Source of the DNA: an alpha proteobacterium BAL199
GTDB lineage: Bacteria; Pseudomonadota; Alphaproteobacteria; Thalassobaculales; Thalassobaculaceae
DNA length: 64,000 nt
Assembly (NCBI GenBank): GCA_000171835.1
Contig: ABHC01000023.1
Location: forward strand, 1-64,000
Direction: 5' to 3'
Under the pieces are notes generated by a model, which was not told the origin of the DNA, did no database searches, and saw only the letters and a program-made list of their open reading frames with translations. The translations under genes were made by a program, and so were the position numbers. Position 1 is the stretch's first letter. Every line of letters starts with the position of its first letter. Below are positions 44,535 through 53,551 of this stretch, piece after piece.

Positions 44535-45392
44535 TCAGCCGAAGCGGCCGGTGATGTAGCCCTGGGTGCGGCTGTCCTTGGGATTGGTGAAGATCTGTTC
44601 GGTGTTGCCGACTTCGACCAGGTCGCCCAGATGGAAGAACGCGGTGCGCTGCGATACCCGGGCGGCCTGCTGCATCGAGTGGGTGACGATCACGATGGTG
44701 AAGTTTTCGCGCAGTTCGTCGATCAGCTCCTCGATCCGGGCGGTGGCGATCGGGTCCAGGGCCGAGCACGGCTCGTCCATCAGGATGACTTCCGGATTGA
44801 CCGCGATCGCCCGGGCGATGCACAGGCGCTGCTGCTGGCCGCCGGACAGGCCGGTGCCGGGCTGGTCGAGGCGGTCGTGCACCTCCTTCAGCAATCCGGC
44901 GCGCTCCAGGCTCTGACGCACGATGTCGTCGATGTCGGCCTTGTTGTGGGCGAGGCCGTGGATTCGCGGGCCGTAGGCCACGTTGTCGTAGATCGACTTC
45001 GGGAACGGGTTCGGCTTCTGGAACACCATGCCGACGCGGGCCCGCAGCTGGACCACGTCGAGCGACGGGTCATAGATATCGGCCTCATCGAGAGTGATGT
45101 CGCCGACCACCCGGCAGGAGTCGATGACGTCGTTCATGCGGTTCAGGCAGCGCAGGAACGTCGACTTGCCGCAGCCGGACGGGCCGATCAGGGCCGTCAC
45201 CTCATTCTCGTTGATGTCGAGGTCGACATGTTTCAGCGCGTGCTTATCGCCGTAGTACACGTTGACGTCGCGGGCCTTGATCTTGACCGCCGTCGCGGTT
45301 GCCGGGCGCGGATCACCGCCGCGCGGCTCGTCGACCGAGTGGATTGGCGCGGCGGCCGGAGCCGCAGCGGTCGCTTGGGTCGTGTTGGACAT
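44535..45392 (-). CDS. pstB: Phosphate ABC transporter ATP-binding protein PstB
   Basis: ATPase of the high-affinity phosphate importer. Walker A is [20 protein letters not shown] near residue 70, the signature [17 protein letters not shown] near 178, and Walker [17 protein letters not shown] near 198. Before this is a 40-residue Ala/Pro-rich start not found in most PstB proteins. Three consecutive ATGs (45398, 45395, 45392) follow AAGGGAG; the last has the best spacing. It lies between pstA and phoU. Confidence 0.96.
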   Translation of the reverse strand: MSNTTQATAAAPAAAPIHSVDEPRGGDPRPATATAVKIKARDVNVYYGDKHALKHVDLDINENEVTALIGPSGCGKSTFLRCLNRMNDVIDSCRVVGDITLDEADIYDPSLDVVQLRARVGMVFQKPNPFPKSIYDNVAYGPRIHGLAHNKADIDDIVRQSLERAGLLKEVHDRLDQPGTGLSGGQQQRLCIARAIAVNPEVILMDEPCSALDPIATARIEELIDELRENFTIVIVTHSMQQAARVSQRTAFFHLGDLVEVGNTEQIFTNPKDSRTQGYITGRFG

Positions 45393-45406
45393 CATCATTG
45401 TCTCCC

Positions 45407-46741
45407 TTACCAGCGACGTTCGAAACGCTTACGCAACAACACCGCGACCGCGTTCATGAGCACCAGGAACCCGAGCAACACCAGGATCGCCGCCGAGGTT
45501 CGTTCGACGAAGGCCCGTTCCGGGCTGTCCGCCCACAGATAGATCTGCACCGGCAGGACCGTCGCCGGATCGGTGAAGCCCTGCGGAATGTCGACGATGA
45601 ACGCGACCATGCCGATCATCAACAACGGCGCGGTCTCGCCCAGCGCCTGCGCCATGCCGATGATGGTGCCGGTCAGGATGCCGGGCATCGCCAGCGGCAG
45701 CACATGATGGGTCACCACCTGAAGCGGCGAAGCACCCAAGCCGAAGGCGGCCTCGCGGATCGACGGCGGCACCGCCTTCAAGGCCGAGCGGCTGGCGATG
45801 ATGATGGTCGGCAGGGTCATCAGCGCCAGCACCAGGCCACCGACCAGCGGCGCCGACCGCGGCAGGCCGAAGAAATTCAGGAACACTGCCAGTCCGAGAA
45901 GGCCGAACACGATCGACGGCACGGCGGCGAGGTTGTTGATGTTGACCTCGATGACGTCGGTCAGGCGGTTCCGGGGCGCGAACTCCTCCAGATAGACCGC
46001 CGCCATCACGCCGACCGGGAACGACACCAGCAGGGTTATCGTCATCGTCAGGATCGAGCCGATCAGCGCGCCGTAGATGCCGGCCTCGACCGGCTCCCGG
46101 CTGTCGCCGGCGGTGAACAGGTCGACGTTGAAGCGAGATTCGATACGGCCGGCCTTGTCGAGGACGTCGTACCATCCGAGTTCGATATCCGACACGCGGC
46201 GGTCGGACTCCGGCAGGTCGCGCCGGATGTGGCCCTTGGCGAGGCTGTCGAGATCGTCAGAGAGCTTGACCCAGACCGGGCGGCGCTGGCCGACCAGCGA
46301 TGGGTCATCCAGCACCATGCGGCGCAGCGCGAAATCGGCGTTGGTCGACACGATCCCGTACAGTTGGCGCCGCAGCCGCCGGTCGCCGGTCGCCTCCGGG
46401 AACTGCTCCTTGAGGGCGTCACGGACCAGCGACAGGTAGTCGGCACGCTCAAGCTCGTGATGGTCGACCGGCCCGCCGTCAGGGTTCAGCACGCCTTCGG
46501 AAAAGGTGACCGTGATCTCGACATAGGTCTGCCAGAACGCGGAGTGGCCCTTCTGCCAGATGCTGCCGACCAGCAGCAGGAGCATCAGCCCGGCGACGGC
46601 GATGCTGGCGAGCCCGTACAGCCGGAACCGGCGCTCGGCGGCGTAGCGGCGTCGCAGATGCGGACCGGACAGGACCGGCCGTCGGATCGGCGAAGCTCCC
46701 GGGGATGGGCCCACCGGGGTGGGAGTGGCGGCGTCAGTCAT
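45407..46741 (-). CDS. pstA: Phosphate ABC transporter permease PstA (DUF3333 form)
   Basis: Inner-membrane permease of the Pst importer. It is a long version of 444 residues: an N-terminal region with a membrane segment near 50-68 ([19 protein letters not shown]) and a soluble periplasmic domain (DUF3333) up to about 225, then the transport domain with at least five segments ([38 protein letters not shown]) and the loop motif [20 protein letters not shown] near 325-344. It overlaps pstC by 8 bp. The ribosome site is weak, as expected for coupled translation. Confidence 0.94.
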   Translation of the reverse strand: MTDAATPTPVGPSPGASPIRRPVLSGPHLRRRYAAERRFRLYGLASIAVAGLMLLLLVGSIWQKGHSAFWQTYVEITVTFSEGVLNPDGGPVDHHELERADYLSLVRDALKEQFPEATGDRRLRRQLYGIVSTNADFALRRMVLDDPSLVGQRRPVWVKLSDDLDSLAKGHIRRDLPESDRRVSDIELGWYDVLDKAGRIESRFNVDLFTAGDSREPVEAGIYGALIGSILTMTITLLVSFPVGVMAAVYLEEFAPRNRLTDVIEVNINNLAAVPSIVFGLLGLAVFLNFFGLPRSAPLVGGLVLALMTLPTIIIASRSALKAVPPSIREAAFGLGASPLQVVTHHVLPLAMPGILTGTIIGMAQALGETAPLLMIGMVAFIVDIPQGFTDPATVLPVQIYLWADSPERAFVERTSAAILVLLGFLVLMNAVAVLLRKRFERRW

Positions 46742-48116
46742 ATTTTTCCCGATACTTCCGGACCACGTAGAGCGCGATCACGTTGAGAGCGAGGGTGATG
46801 ACGAACAGCATCAGGCCAAGCGCGAAGGCCGACAGGGTCTTGGCGCTGTCGAACTCCTGGTCGCCGACCAGCAGGGTGACGATCTGGACGGTGACAGTGG
46901 TAACCGCTTCAAGCGGGTTGATCGTCAGGTTCGCCGCCAGGCCGGCGGCCATGACCACGATCATGGTCTCGCCGATCGCCCGGCTGACCGCCAGCAGGAC
47001 GGCGCCGACGATGCCCGGCAAAGCGGCCGGAATGATCACGCTGGTGATGGTCTCCGAGCGGGTGGCTCCCAGCGCGTAGGACCCGTCGCGCAACGACTGT
47101 GGCACCGCGTTGATCACGTCATCGGACAACGACGACACGAACGGGATGATCATGATGCCCATGACCACGCCGGCCGCCAGCGCGCTTTCCGACGAGACGC
47201 TGAGGCCGATGCTTTCACCCCAGCCGCGGATCGCCGGGGCCACGGTCAGGGCGGCGAAGAAGCCGTAGACCACGGTCGGGATGCCGGCCAGGATCTCCAG
47301 CATCGGCTTGGCCACCGCCCGGAACCGCGGGTCGGCGTACTCCGCCATGTAGATCGCCGACATCAGGCCGACCGGGGCGGCGACCATCATGGCGATGAAG
47401 GTGATGAGCATGGTACCGGCGATCAGCGGAACCGCGCCGAACGCTCCGGACGATCCGACCTGATCGGCGCGCAGCGCGGTCTGCGGGCTCCAGTCCAGTC
47501 CGAACAGGAAGTCCCAGATCGGCACTTTGGTGAAGAACCGCCAGCTCTCGAACACCAGAGACAGCACGATCCCGACCGTGGTCAGGATGGCGATCATCGA
47601 CGACAGGATCAGGATGATGTGAATGGTCCGCTCGACGGAGTTGCGGGCGCGAAGACCGGGAGCGATCCGGCGCTGGGCCAGAACCAGCCCGCCGGTACCG
47701 GCGATCGCGCAGCTCACGGCCATCAGCACGAAGCCGATGGCCCGCAGGTTGTTGAGCTGCGTGGCCGCGGCCTCGATGACCGGATTGTCCTTCTGGCTCG
47801 CGATGTTGCCCGACGCCGTGTTGCGGATGTCGTTCAGCAGAAGGCCCACGCGGTCCGCTGCCAGACCATCCACGGTGCCGGACGGCAGGCCGTCCAGCAC
47901 GATCCATTCGATGATCCTCGGCTCGATCACCAGCCAGAGGACCAGCACCAGCAATGCCGGAATACCGACCCAGAACGCCACGTACAGGCCGTGATAGCTC
48001 GGCAGGGAATGCAGCGGGGTCACGCCGCGCGCCAGCACCAGCGAGCGGCCGCGACCCGTCATGTAGCCGATCAGCGCCAGCCCGGTCAGGGCGAGGATCA
48101 CGATCATGGTCTGCAT
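46734..48116 (-). CDS. pstC: Phosphate ABC transporter permease PstC
   Basis: Permease partner of PstA, 460 residues, also a long alphaproteobacterial form. Segments are visible at about 5-20, 45-65 (LYVAFWVGIPALLVLVLWLV), 128-148 and 172-195, followed by a loop with KVPIWDFLFGLDWSPQ and the transport domain starting near 235 (LIAGTMLITFIAMMVAAPVG). The EAA-like loop is LRDGSYALGATRSETITSVI near 355. GGGAG precedes the ATG. It follows pstS after a 207-bp gap containing an RNA hairpin. Confidence 0.95.
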   Translation of the reverse strand: MQTMIVILALTGLALIGYMTGRGRSLVLARGVTPLHSLPSYHGLYVAFWVGIPALLVLVLWLVIEPRIIEWIVLDGLPSGTVDGLAADRVGLLLNDIRNTASGNIASQKDNPVIEAAATQLNNLRAIGFVLMAVSCAIAGTGGLVLAQRRIAPGLRARNSVERTIHIILILSSMIAILTTVGIVLSLVFESWRFFTKVPIWDFLFGLDWSPQTALRADQVGSSGAFGAVPLIAGTMLITFIAMMVAAPVGLMSAIYMAEYADPRFRAVAKPMLEILAGIPTVVYGFFAALTVAPAIRGWGESIGLSVSSESALAAGVVMGIMIIPFVSSLSDDVINAVPQSLRDGSYALGATRSETITSVIIPAALPGIVGAVLLAVSRAIGETMIVVMAAGLAANLTINPLEAVTTVTVQIVTLLVGDQEFDSAKTLSAFALGLMLFVITLALNVIALYVVRKYREKYD

Positions 48117-48280
48117 AACGGCTCCCCACTCGATACCCCCGACCGGGGGCTGAAACTGGTCCGGATCGGCCCGATCTGCAGCGACAGACCCTTGATGCGG
48201 CAGCTGAAAGTCAAAATCGAAATCTGAATATGCAACAGGCGCGGTATCGAAAGGCGGTCGGTCGTCAGGCGGTGAAACGG

Positions 48281-48310
48281 CACCGGCGACCGGTTTCCCG
48301 GCCGCCGGTG
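48281..48310 (-). promoter_or_regulatory. Strong RNA hairpin with GAAA loop between pstS and pstC
   Basis: In the minus-strand transcript the arms 48310-48298 and 48293-48281 form 13 pairs (one G-U) around the tetraloop GAAA. It begins 14 bp after the pstS stop and no U tract follows. It may protect the pstS message or partly stop transcription, which would make PstS more abundant than the membrane subunits. Confidence 0.6.
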
Positions 48311-48323
48311 GTCCATTGAATGG

Positions 48324-49361
48324 TCAGAGCACCAGCTTGGTCAGGTTGGCGCCGGCCGCTTCGTATTTCTTGCGGTCGGCTTCCGGGAGCGGGATCAGAC
48401 CCTTGTCGGTCAGGTAACCTTCCTGCCCGGCAGCCTTGGTGCTGGTGAACTCGGCCACGTACTCCTGGATGCCCGGAATGACGCCGACATGGGCGTTCTT
48501 CACGTAGAAGTACAGCGAGCGCGAGACCGGATAGGCGCCGTCAGCGATCTTCTCGAAGGTCGGGTTGTTGCCCTCGACGGTCGAGCCCTGGATCTTGTCG
48601 GCGTTCTGGTCAAGGAACGAGAAGCCGAAGATGCCGAGCGCGGCCGGATTGGCCTCGAGCTTCTGGACGATCAGGTTGTCGTTCTCACCCGCTTCGATGA
48701 ACTTGCCGTCTTCGCGCATCGAGCCGTAGACCTGCTTGAACTTGTTCTTGTCGGAGTTCTTCAGGTCCTTCAGGAACGCGATGTTCTCGGCGGCATGTTC
48801 CATGACCAGCTCGACGAACGCGTCGCGGGTGCCGGATGTCGGCGGCGGACCGAGCACTTCGATCGGCTCGTCCGGCAGCGATTTGTCGATCTGCGACCAC
48901 TTCGTGTAGGGGTTGGCGACCAGCTTGCCGTCGACCGGAACTTCCTTGGCCAGCGCCAGGAAGATCTGCTCGCGGGTCAGGTCGTAGTGCTTCGCTTTCT
49001 TGGAGTTGGCGAGCACGATGCCGTCGAAGCCGACCTTGATCTCGGTGATCTCGGCGACGCCGTTGGTGGCGCACAGCTCGATCTCGGACTTCTTGATCCG
49101 GCGCGACGAGTTGGTGATGTCCGGATGCTCGGTGCCGACACCTTGGCAGAACAGCTTCAGGCCGCCGCCTGAGCCGGTCGATTCGATGACCGGGGTCTTG
49201 TAGCTCGTGACCTTGCCGAAGTTCTCGGCGACGACGGTGGCGAACGGGAACACGGTGGACGACCCGACGATGCGGATCTGATCGCGTGCCTCGGCCTGTG
49301 CGGCCATCGCGATCACGCCAAGAGCGGCAATCGCGGCCACTTTACCGAAAGAAGACGTCAT
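48324..49361 (-). CDS. pstS: Phosphate-binding periplasmic protein PstS
   Basis: Solute-binding component of the Pst importer. A signal peptide of about 25 residues (AIAALGVIAMAAQAEA) is followed by the mature start RDQIRIVGSSTVFPFAT, and phosphate-contact blocks STGSGGGLKLFCQG near 60-75 and GPPPTSGTRDAFVELVMEHA near 170-190. The total is 345 residues. GGAGG lies 6 nt before the ATG. A Pho box lies about 105 bp upstream of the start, so it should be induced when phosphate is scarce. Confidence 0.97.
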   Translation of the reverse strand: MTSSFGKVAAIAALGVIAMAAQAEARDQIRIVGSSTVFPFATVVAENFGKVTSYKTPVIESTGSGGGLKLFCQGVGTEHPDITNSSRRIKKSEIELCATNGVAEITEIKVGFDGIVLANSKKAKHYDLTREQIFLALAKEVPVDGKLVANPYTKWSQIDKSLPDEPIEVLGPPPTSGTRDAFVELVMEHAAENIAFLKDLKNSDKNKFKQVYGSMREDGKFIEAGENDNLIVQKLEANPAALGIFGFSFLDQNADKIQGSTVEGNNPTFEKIADGAYPVSRSLYFYVKNAHVGVIPGIQEYVAEFTSTKAAGQEGYLTDKGLIPLPEADRKKYEAAGANLTKLVL

Positions 49362-49454
49362 GTGGGTCCTCCAGTCTCTCGCTTGGGAGGTTCAGGGTGC
49401 GCCACGGGACCCCAGCTGGTCCGCTCTGGCAGGCGGACGTTTACCGGCCAGGCC

Positions 49455-49494
49455 ACAAAGAATTTAAGTCAGATCGATGAAAGTTTTATGACGG
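49455..49494 (-). promoter_or_regulatory. Multi-unit Pho box of the pst operon
   Basis: Seven-base units spaced by 4 bp are seen on the minus strand: CCGTCAT (49494-49488), CTTTCAT (49483-49477), CTGACTT (49472-49466) and a weak TCTTTGT (49461-49455). The first two with their AAAA spacer differ at only two bases from the consensus Pho box CTGTCATAAAACTGTCAT. It is a strong candidate PhoB site. Confidence 0.85.
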
Positions 49495-49526
49495 CCCGGT
49501 CAATGAGGGCGTCCGCCGTGGAATCC

Positions 49527-51050
49527 CTAGGCGGCGGTCGCGTCCCGCGACGGCGCAGTCGGTTCGCCGACCGGCACGTAGACCGTGAACACGCTGCCCT
49601 CGCCCGGTGTCGAGTGGATGGTCAGGGTGCCGCGGTGGCGGCTGACGATGTGTTTGACGATCGCCAGTCCCAGGCCGGTCCCGCCGAGGTCGCGGGAGCG
49701 GGCGGCGTCGACCCGGTAGAACCGTTCGGTCAGCCGCGGGATGTGCTCGGCCGGAATGCCGTCGCCGCGGTCGCGCACGGCAATCGCCACCGCTTTGCCT
49801 GATGGTCCGCCGGGGTAGCTGGCGGGCACCCGGTCGGCCCGGCGGGCTGCCACCGTGATCTCGGTCCCCGGCTTGCCGTACTTGATGGCGTTGTCGAGCA
49901 GGTTCTGCACCACCTGGGTCAACTCGTCGGCGGCGCCGACCACCTGGGGCAGGGTGGCGTCAACCTCCAGGCCGACCCGCATGTCCTTGCGTCGTGCCTC
50001 CAGGTCGAGCGTAGCCTTCACGCTGTTCAGCATCGGCTCCAGGTCGATGCGTTCCGACGGCGGCTTGTGCTCGCTGATCTCGATCCGCGACAGCGACAGC
50101 AGGTCCTGGACCAGCCGGCTCATCCGGTTGCCCTGGACCCTCATGATCTCCAGGAACCGGTCGCGGGCCTCGGCATCGTCGCGGGCCGGGCCTTGCAGCG
50201 TCTCGATGAAGCCGAGCAGGGTGGCCAGCGGGGTGCGCAGCTCGTGGCTGACATTGGCGACGAAATCGACCCGCATCTGCTCGGTCCGGCGGATGGCCGA
50301 TAGGTCGACGAACAACATCAGCGCCGAGGCCCCGTCCGGCTCCGGCTCCATCAGCGCCTCGATGCGCACGTTGAACACCCGTTCGACCGGGGCGGCGAGC
50401 GCGATCTCCACGTCACCGCCCGGCTCTCCGGCGAGCACCTGGCGCACGGTCGCCAGGATTCCGGGGTGGCGGATCACGGTGCTCAGGTCGCGGCCGACGA
50501 TCTGCTTGCCGAACTGACGGCGCGCCTCGCTGTTGGCCAGGGCGACCCGGCCGCGCGGATCGATCAGCAGCAGGGGATCGGGAATCGATTCGATGACCAG
50601 GTCGCGGGATTCCGAACGCTGACGGCTTCGCTCCACCCATTCGAGGGTATGGCGGTCGGCACGCTCGAGCGCCAGCATCAGGTCGGCCACTGGCCCGACT
50701 TCGCCGACCGCGCTGAGCCCGCCGCGGCGGTCGGCCATGGCGGCCCATGGATTGTCCGCTGCGGATCGTTCCTCCAGATGCCGGCGGAGTATCGCCAGAT
50801 CGACATAGTGTCGGCGCACCAGCACGAAGGTCGCGCCGGCGATCGCCGCGATCGCCGCCAGCCCGTGCCAAAGCTCCAGCCAGCCCGTAGCGACCAGGCC
50901 GAGCAGCACGACCGCAGTCGGCACCATCAGGATGGCGGTTCCGCGAGCCGCGCCACGGGCCGCCGCCATCCGTACCGGGATGCCGGAGGGTCGTGGGCTG
51001 TCGCCGTGCGCGTCGACAGCGAACGCTGGCGTCGAACGGTCCTCGGTCAT
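49527..51050 (-). CDS. phoR: Phosphate regulon sensor histidine kinase PhoR
   Basis: Inner-membrane kinase that phosphorylates PhoB. Two hydrophobic segments near 30-55 (GTAILMVPTAVVLLGLVATGWLELW is here, then AAIAAIAGATFVLV) anchor it. A PAS domain follows at about 120-225 (IESIPDPLLLIDPRGRVALAN), then HisKA FVANVSHELRTPLATLLGF near 245-262 with the phospho-His, and the ATPase with NAIKYGKPGTEITV, RDRGDGIP and GGTGLGLAIVKHI. 507 residues. The start 51050 follows GGGAGG at a short distance. It precedes pstS. Confidence 0.95.
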   Translation of the reverse strand: MTEDRSTPAFAVDAHGDSPRPSGIPVRMAAARGAARGTAILMVPTAVVLLGLVATGWLELWHGLAAIAAIAGATFVLVRRHYVDLAILRRHLEERSAADNPWAAMADRRGGLSAVGEVGPVADLMLALERADRHTLEWVERSRQRSESRDLVIESIPDPLLLIDPRGRVALANSEARRQFGKQIVGRDLSTVIRHPGILATVRQVLAGEPGGDVEIALAAPVERVFNVRIEALMEPEPDGASALMLFVDLSAIRRTEQMRVDFVANVSHELRTPLATLLGFIETLQGPARDDAEARDRFLEIMRVQGNRMSRLVQDLLSLSRIEISEHKPPSERIDLEPMLNSVKATLDLEARRKDMRVGLEVDATLPQVVGAADELTQVVQNLLDNAIKYGKPGTEITVAARRADRVPASYPGGPSGKAVAIAVRDRGDGIPAEHIPRLTERFYRVDAARSRDLGGTGLGLAIVKHIVSRHRGTLTIHSTPGEGSVFTVYVPVGEPTAPSRDATAA

Positions 51051-51106
51051 GGGCCTCCCCAATTCCGTGCCTGACCGTCCGACGCCGATGTCACCGGCGA
51101 TAGCGG

Positions 51107-53371
51107 TCAGGCGATGATCGCCTCATGGGCGGCGATGGCGGCCGCGTTCACGATATCAGAGACGGCGGCTCCCATCTGGACGATCTGGACCGGCTTCTCC
51201 AGGCCCATGATGATCGGCCCGATCACCGAGCCGCCCGCGAAACGTTGCAGCAGCTTGTACGAGATGTTGGCCGAATGCAGGGCCGGCATCACCAGCACGT
51301 TGGCCGGTCCGGTCAGGCGGCAGAACGGGTACAGCTTGCGCACCTCCGGATCGAGCGCCACGTCGGCCGACATTTCACCGTCGTACTCGAAGTCGACGTC
51401 TCGCGAATCCAGGACGTCGACCGCCGAGCGGATCCGCATCGCCTTCTCGCGCATCGGATTGCCGAAGTTCGAGAACGACAGCAGCGCCACCCGTGGCTCA
51501 TGGCCGAACGTCCGGGCCTTGGCCGCCGCCTGGCAGGCGATGTCGGCCAATTGCTCGGGAGTCGGCAGTTCGTGCACGTTGGTATCGGCGATGAACACCG
51601 TCCGGCCGCGAACGATCACCATGGTCAGGGCCATCAGCAGCTCGTTCGGACGCTCGTCGATGACGCGCGTGATGTCGTCGATGGCGACGCCGAAGCTCCG
51701 GGTCAGGCCGGTGACCATCGCGTCGGCATCGCCGGTCGCCACCATGCAGGCGGCGAACACATTGCGGTCCTGGTTGACCATCCGTTGGCAGTCCCGTTGC
51801 AGCGCGCCCTTCCGTTGCAGACGGTTGTACAGGAACTCTATGTACTTTTGATTGAAGCGGGACAGCCGGGCATTGTGAATCTCCAGCTGGTCGGCGCCGA
51901 CTATGCCCATTTCGACGATCTTGTCGCGGATCCGCTCCTCACGACCGATCAGGATCGGCACACCGTAGCCGCCGCTGGAGAAGGCGACGGCGGCACGGAT
52001 CGTCTTCTCCTCCTCGCCTTCCGCGAACACCACCCGCTGCGGAGTCTTGCGGATGGAGTCGAGGATCATCTGCAGGCTGGCGGCCGACGGGTCGAGCCGG
52101 GCGCTGAGCGAGGCGCGGTAGGCGTCCATGTCCTCGATCGGCTTGCGGGCGACGCCGGTTTCCATGGCGGCCTGCGCGACCGCGGCGGAGACATGGACGA
52201 TGAGCCGCGGATCGAACGGCGCCGGAATGATGTACTCGCGTCCGTAGTGCAGGCGGCGGCCGGAATAGGCGGCATCAACCTCGTCCGGGACGTCCTGGCG
52301 GGCCAGCTCGGCGAGCGCGTTGGCCGCCGCGATCTTCATGGCCTCGTTGATTTCCGACGCGCGCACGTCCAGCGCACCGCGGAAGATGTAGGGGAAGCCG
52401 AGGACATTGTTGACCTGGTTCGGGTAGTCCGAGCGGCCGGTGGCGATGATCGCGTCGTCGCGCACCGACATCACGTCTTCCGGGGTGATCTCCGGATCCG
52501 GGTTGGCCATCGCGAAGATGATCGGCTGCGGCCCCATGGATTTCACCATGTCGGTCGTGACCGCGCCCTTGGCCGACAGGCCGAAGAACACATCGGCGCT
52601 TTCCAGCGCCTCCGCCAGGGTGCGCTTGTCGGTGATGGCGGCGTGCGCCGACTTCCACTGGTTCATGCCCTGCTGGCGGCCCTGGTAGATGACCCCGCGG
52701 GTATCGCACATGATCACATGGTCATGGGGCATGCCCATGGCCTTCAGCAGCTCGATGCAGGCGATGGCCGCCGCCCCGGCGCCGTTCACCACCAACTTGG
52801 TTTCACGCAGGTCGCGCCCGGTCAGCTGCAGGGCGTTGATCAGTCCGGCGGCAGCGATGATCGCCGTGCCGTGCTGGTCATCGTGGAACACCGGGATATC
52901 CAGCAGCTCCTTCAGCCGCTGCTCGATGATGAAACACTCCGGTGCCTTGATGTCCTCCAGGTTGATGCCGCCGAAGGTCTGGCCCAGGAAGCGCACGCAG
53001 TTGACGAACTCATCCACGTCACGGGTGTCGACCTCCAGGTCCATGCCATCGACGTCGGCGAAGCGCTTGAACAGCACCGCCTTGCCTTCCATCACCGGCT
53101 TGGAGGCCAGGGCGCCAATGTCGCCGAGCCCGAGCACAGCGGTACCGTTCGAGATCACCGCGACCAGATTGCCGCGGCTGGTGTAGTCGTATGCCTTGGA
53201 CGGATCCTTCTCGATCTCAAGGCACGGCACCGCCACGCCAGGCGAGTAGGCAAGCGACAGTTCCCGCTGCGTCGTCAGCGGTTTGGTCGGAGTGATTTCG
53301 ATCTTGCCGGGCCGCCCGCTCGAGTGGAACAGCAGCGCGTCGCGGGCCATCGTGCTCTTGTCGTTGTCCAT
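51107..53371 (-). CDS. maeB: NADP-dependent malic enzyme with phosphotransacetylase-like domain
   Basis: Oxidative decarboxylation of malate to pyruvate and CO2 with NADP. The malic domain spans about 1-425 (SLAYSPGVAVPCLEIEKDP, DDQHGTAIIAAAGLINAL near 175-195, NGAGAAAIACIELLKAMG near 205). The C-terminal part, about 435-754, is homologous to phosphotransacetylase (VFAEGEEEKTIRAAVAFSS, ANVLVMPALHSANISYKLL) and is thought to be regulatory. Length 754 residues is usual for this fusion. AAGGAG lies 5 nt before the ATG. It is divergent from mutS. Confidence 0.96.
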   Translation of the reverse strand: MDNDKSTMARDALLFHSSGRPGKIEITPTKPLTTQRELSLAYSPGVAVPCLEIEKDPSKAYDYTSRGNLVAVISNGTAVLGLGDIGALASKPVMEGKAVLFKRFADVDGMDLEVDTRDVDEFVNCVRFLGQTFGGINLEDIKAPECFIIEQRLKELLDIPVFHDDQHGTAIIAAAGLINALQLTGRDLRETKLVVNGAGAAAIACIELLKAMGMPHDHVIMCDTRGVIYQGRQQGMNQWKSAHAAITDKRTLAEALESADVFFGLSAKGAVTTDMVKSMGPQPIIFAMANPDPEITPEDVMSVRDDAIIATGRSDYPNQVNNVLGFPYIFRGALDVRASEINEAMKIAAANALAELARQDVPDEVDAAYSGRRLHYGREYIIPAPFDPRLIVHVSAAVAQAAMETGVARKPIEDMDAYRASLSARLDPSAASLQMILDSIRKTPQRVVFAEGEEEKTIRAAVAFSSGGYGVPILIGREERIRDKIVEMGIVGADQLEIHNARLSRFNQKYIEFLYNRLQRKGALQRDCQRMVNQDRNVFAACMVATGDADAMVTGLTRSFGVAIDDITRVIDERPNELLMALTMVIVRGRTVFIADTNVHELPTPEQLADIACQAAAKARTFGHEPRVALLSFSNFGNPMREKAMRIRSAVDVLDSRDVDFEYDGEMSADVALDPEVRKLYPFCRLTGPANVLVMPALHSANISYKLLQRFAGGSVIGPIIMGLEKPVQIVQMGAAVSDIVNAAAIAAHEAIIA

Positions 53372-53551
53372 GTCGCTCCTTGCGGTCGGCCCGGTCCGAA
53401 CTGGATCGGGCGACGTTTCCTCCTGGCGTCGTTGCGCGCCTCTGGATCAACCGTAGCGGCCGGCAGCCTGCACGAAAAGTGTCATCCCGCGCGATGGTGA
53501 TCGTCTGGATCGGCATGGTAGGGTGCCGACCCCACGCCACCCGACGATGCC

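Noticed and set aside
46719-48227. 502-codon frame opposite pstC and pstA
   Set aside because: Antisense shadow of two membrane permeases; hydrophilic, His/Asp/Arg-rich and featureless.
51125-53500. 791-codon open frame on the plus strand opposite maeB
   Set aside because: The opposite strand has an unmistakable malic enzyme; the frame is rich in His, Arg and Gly and has no domain.
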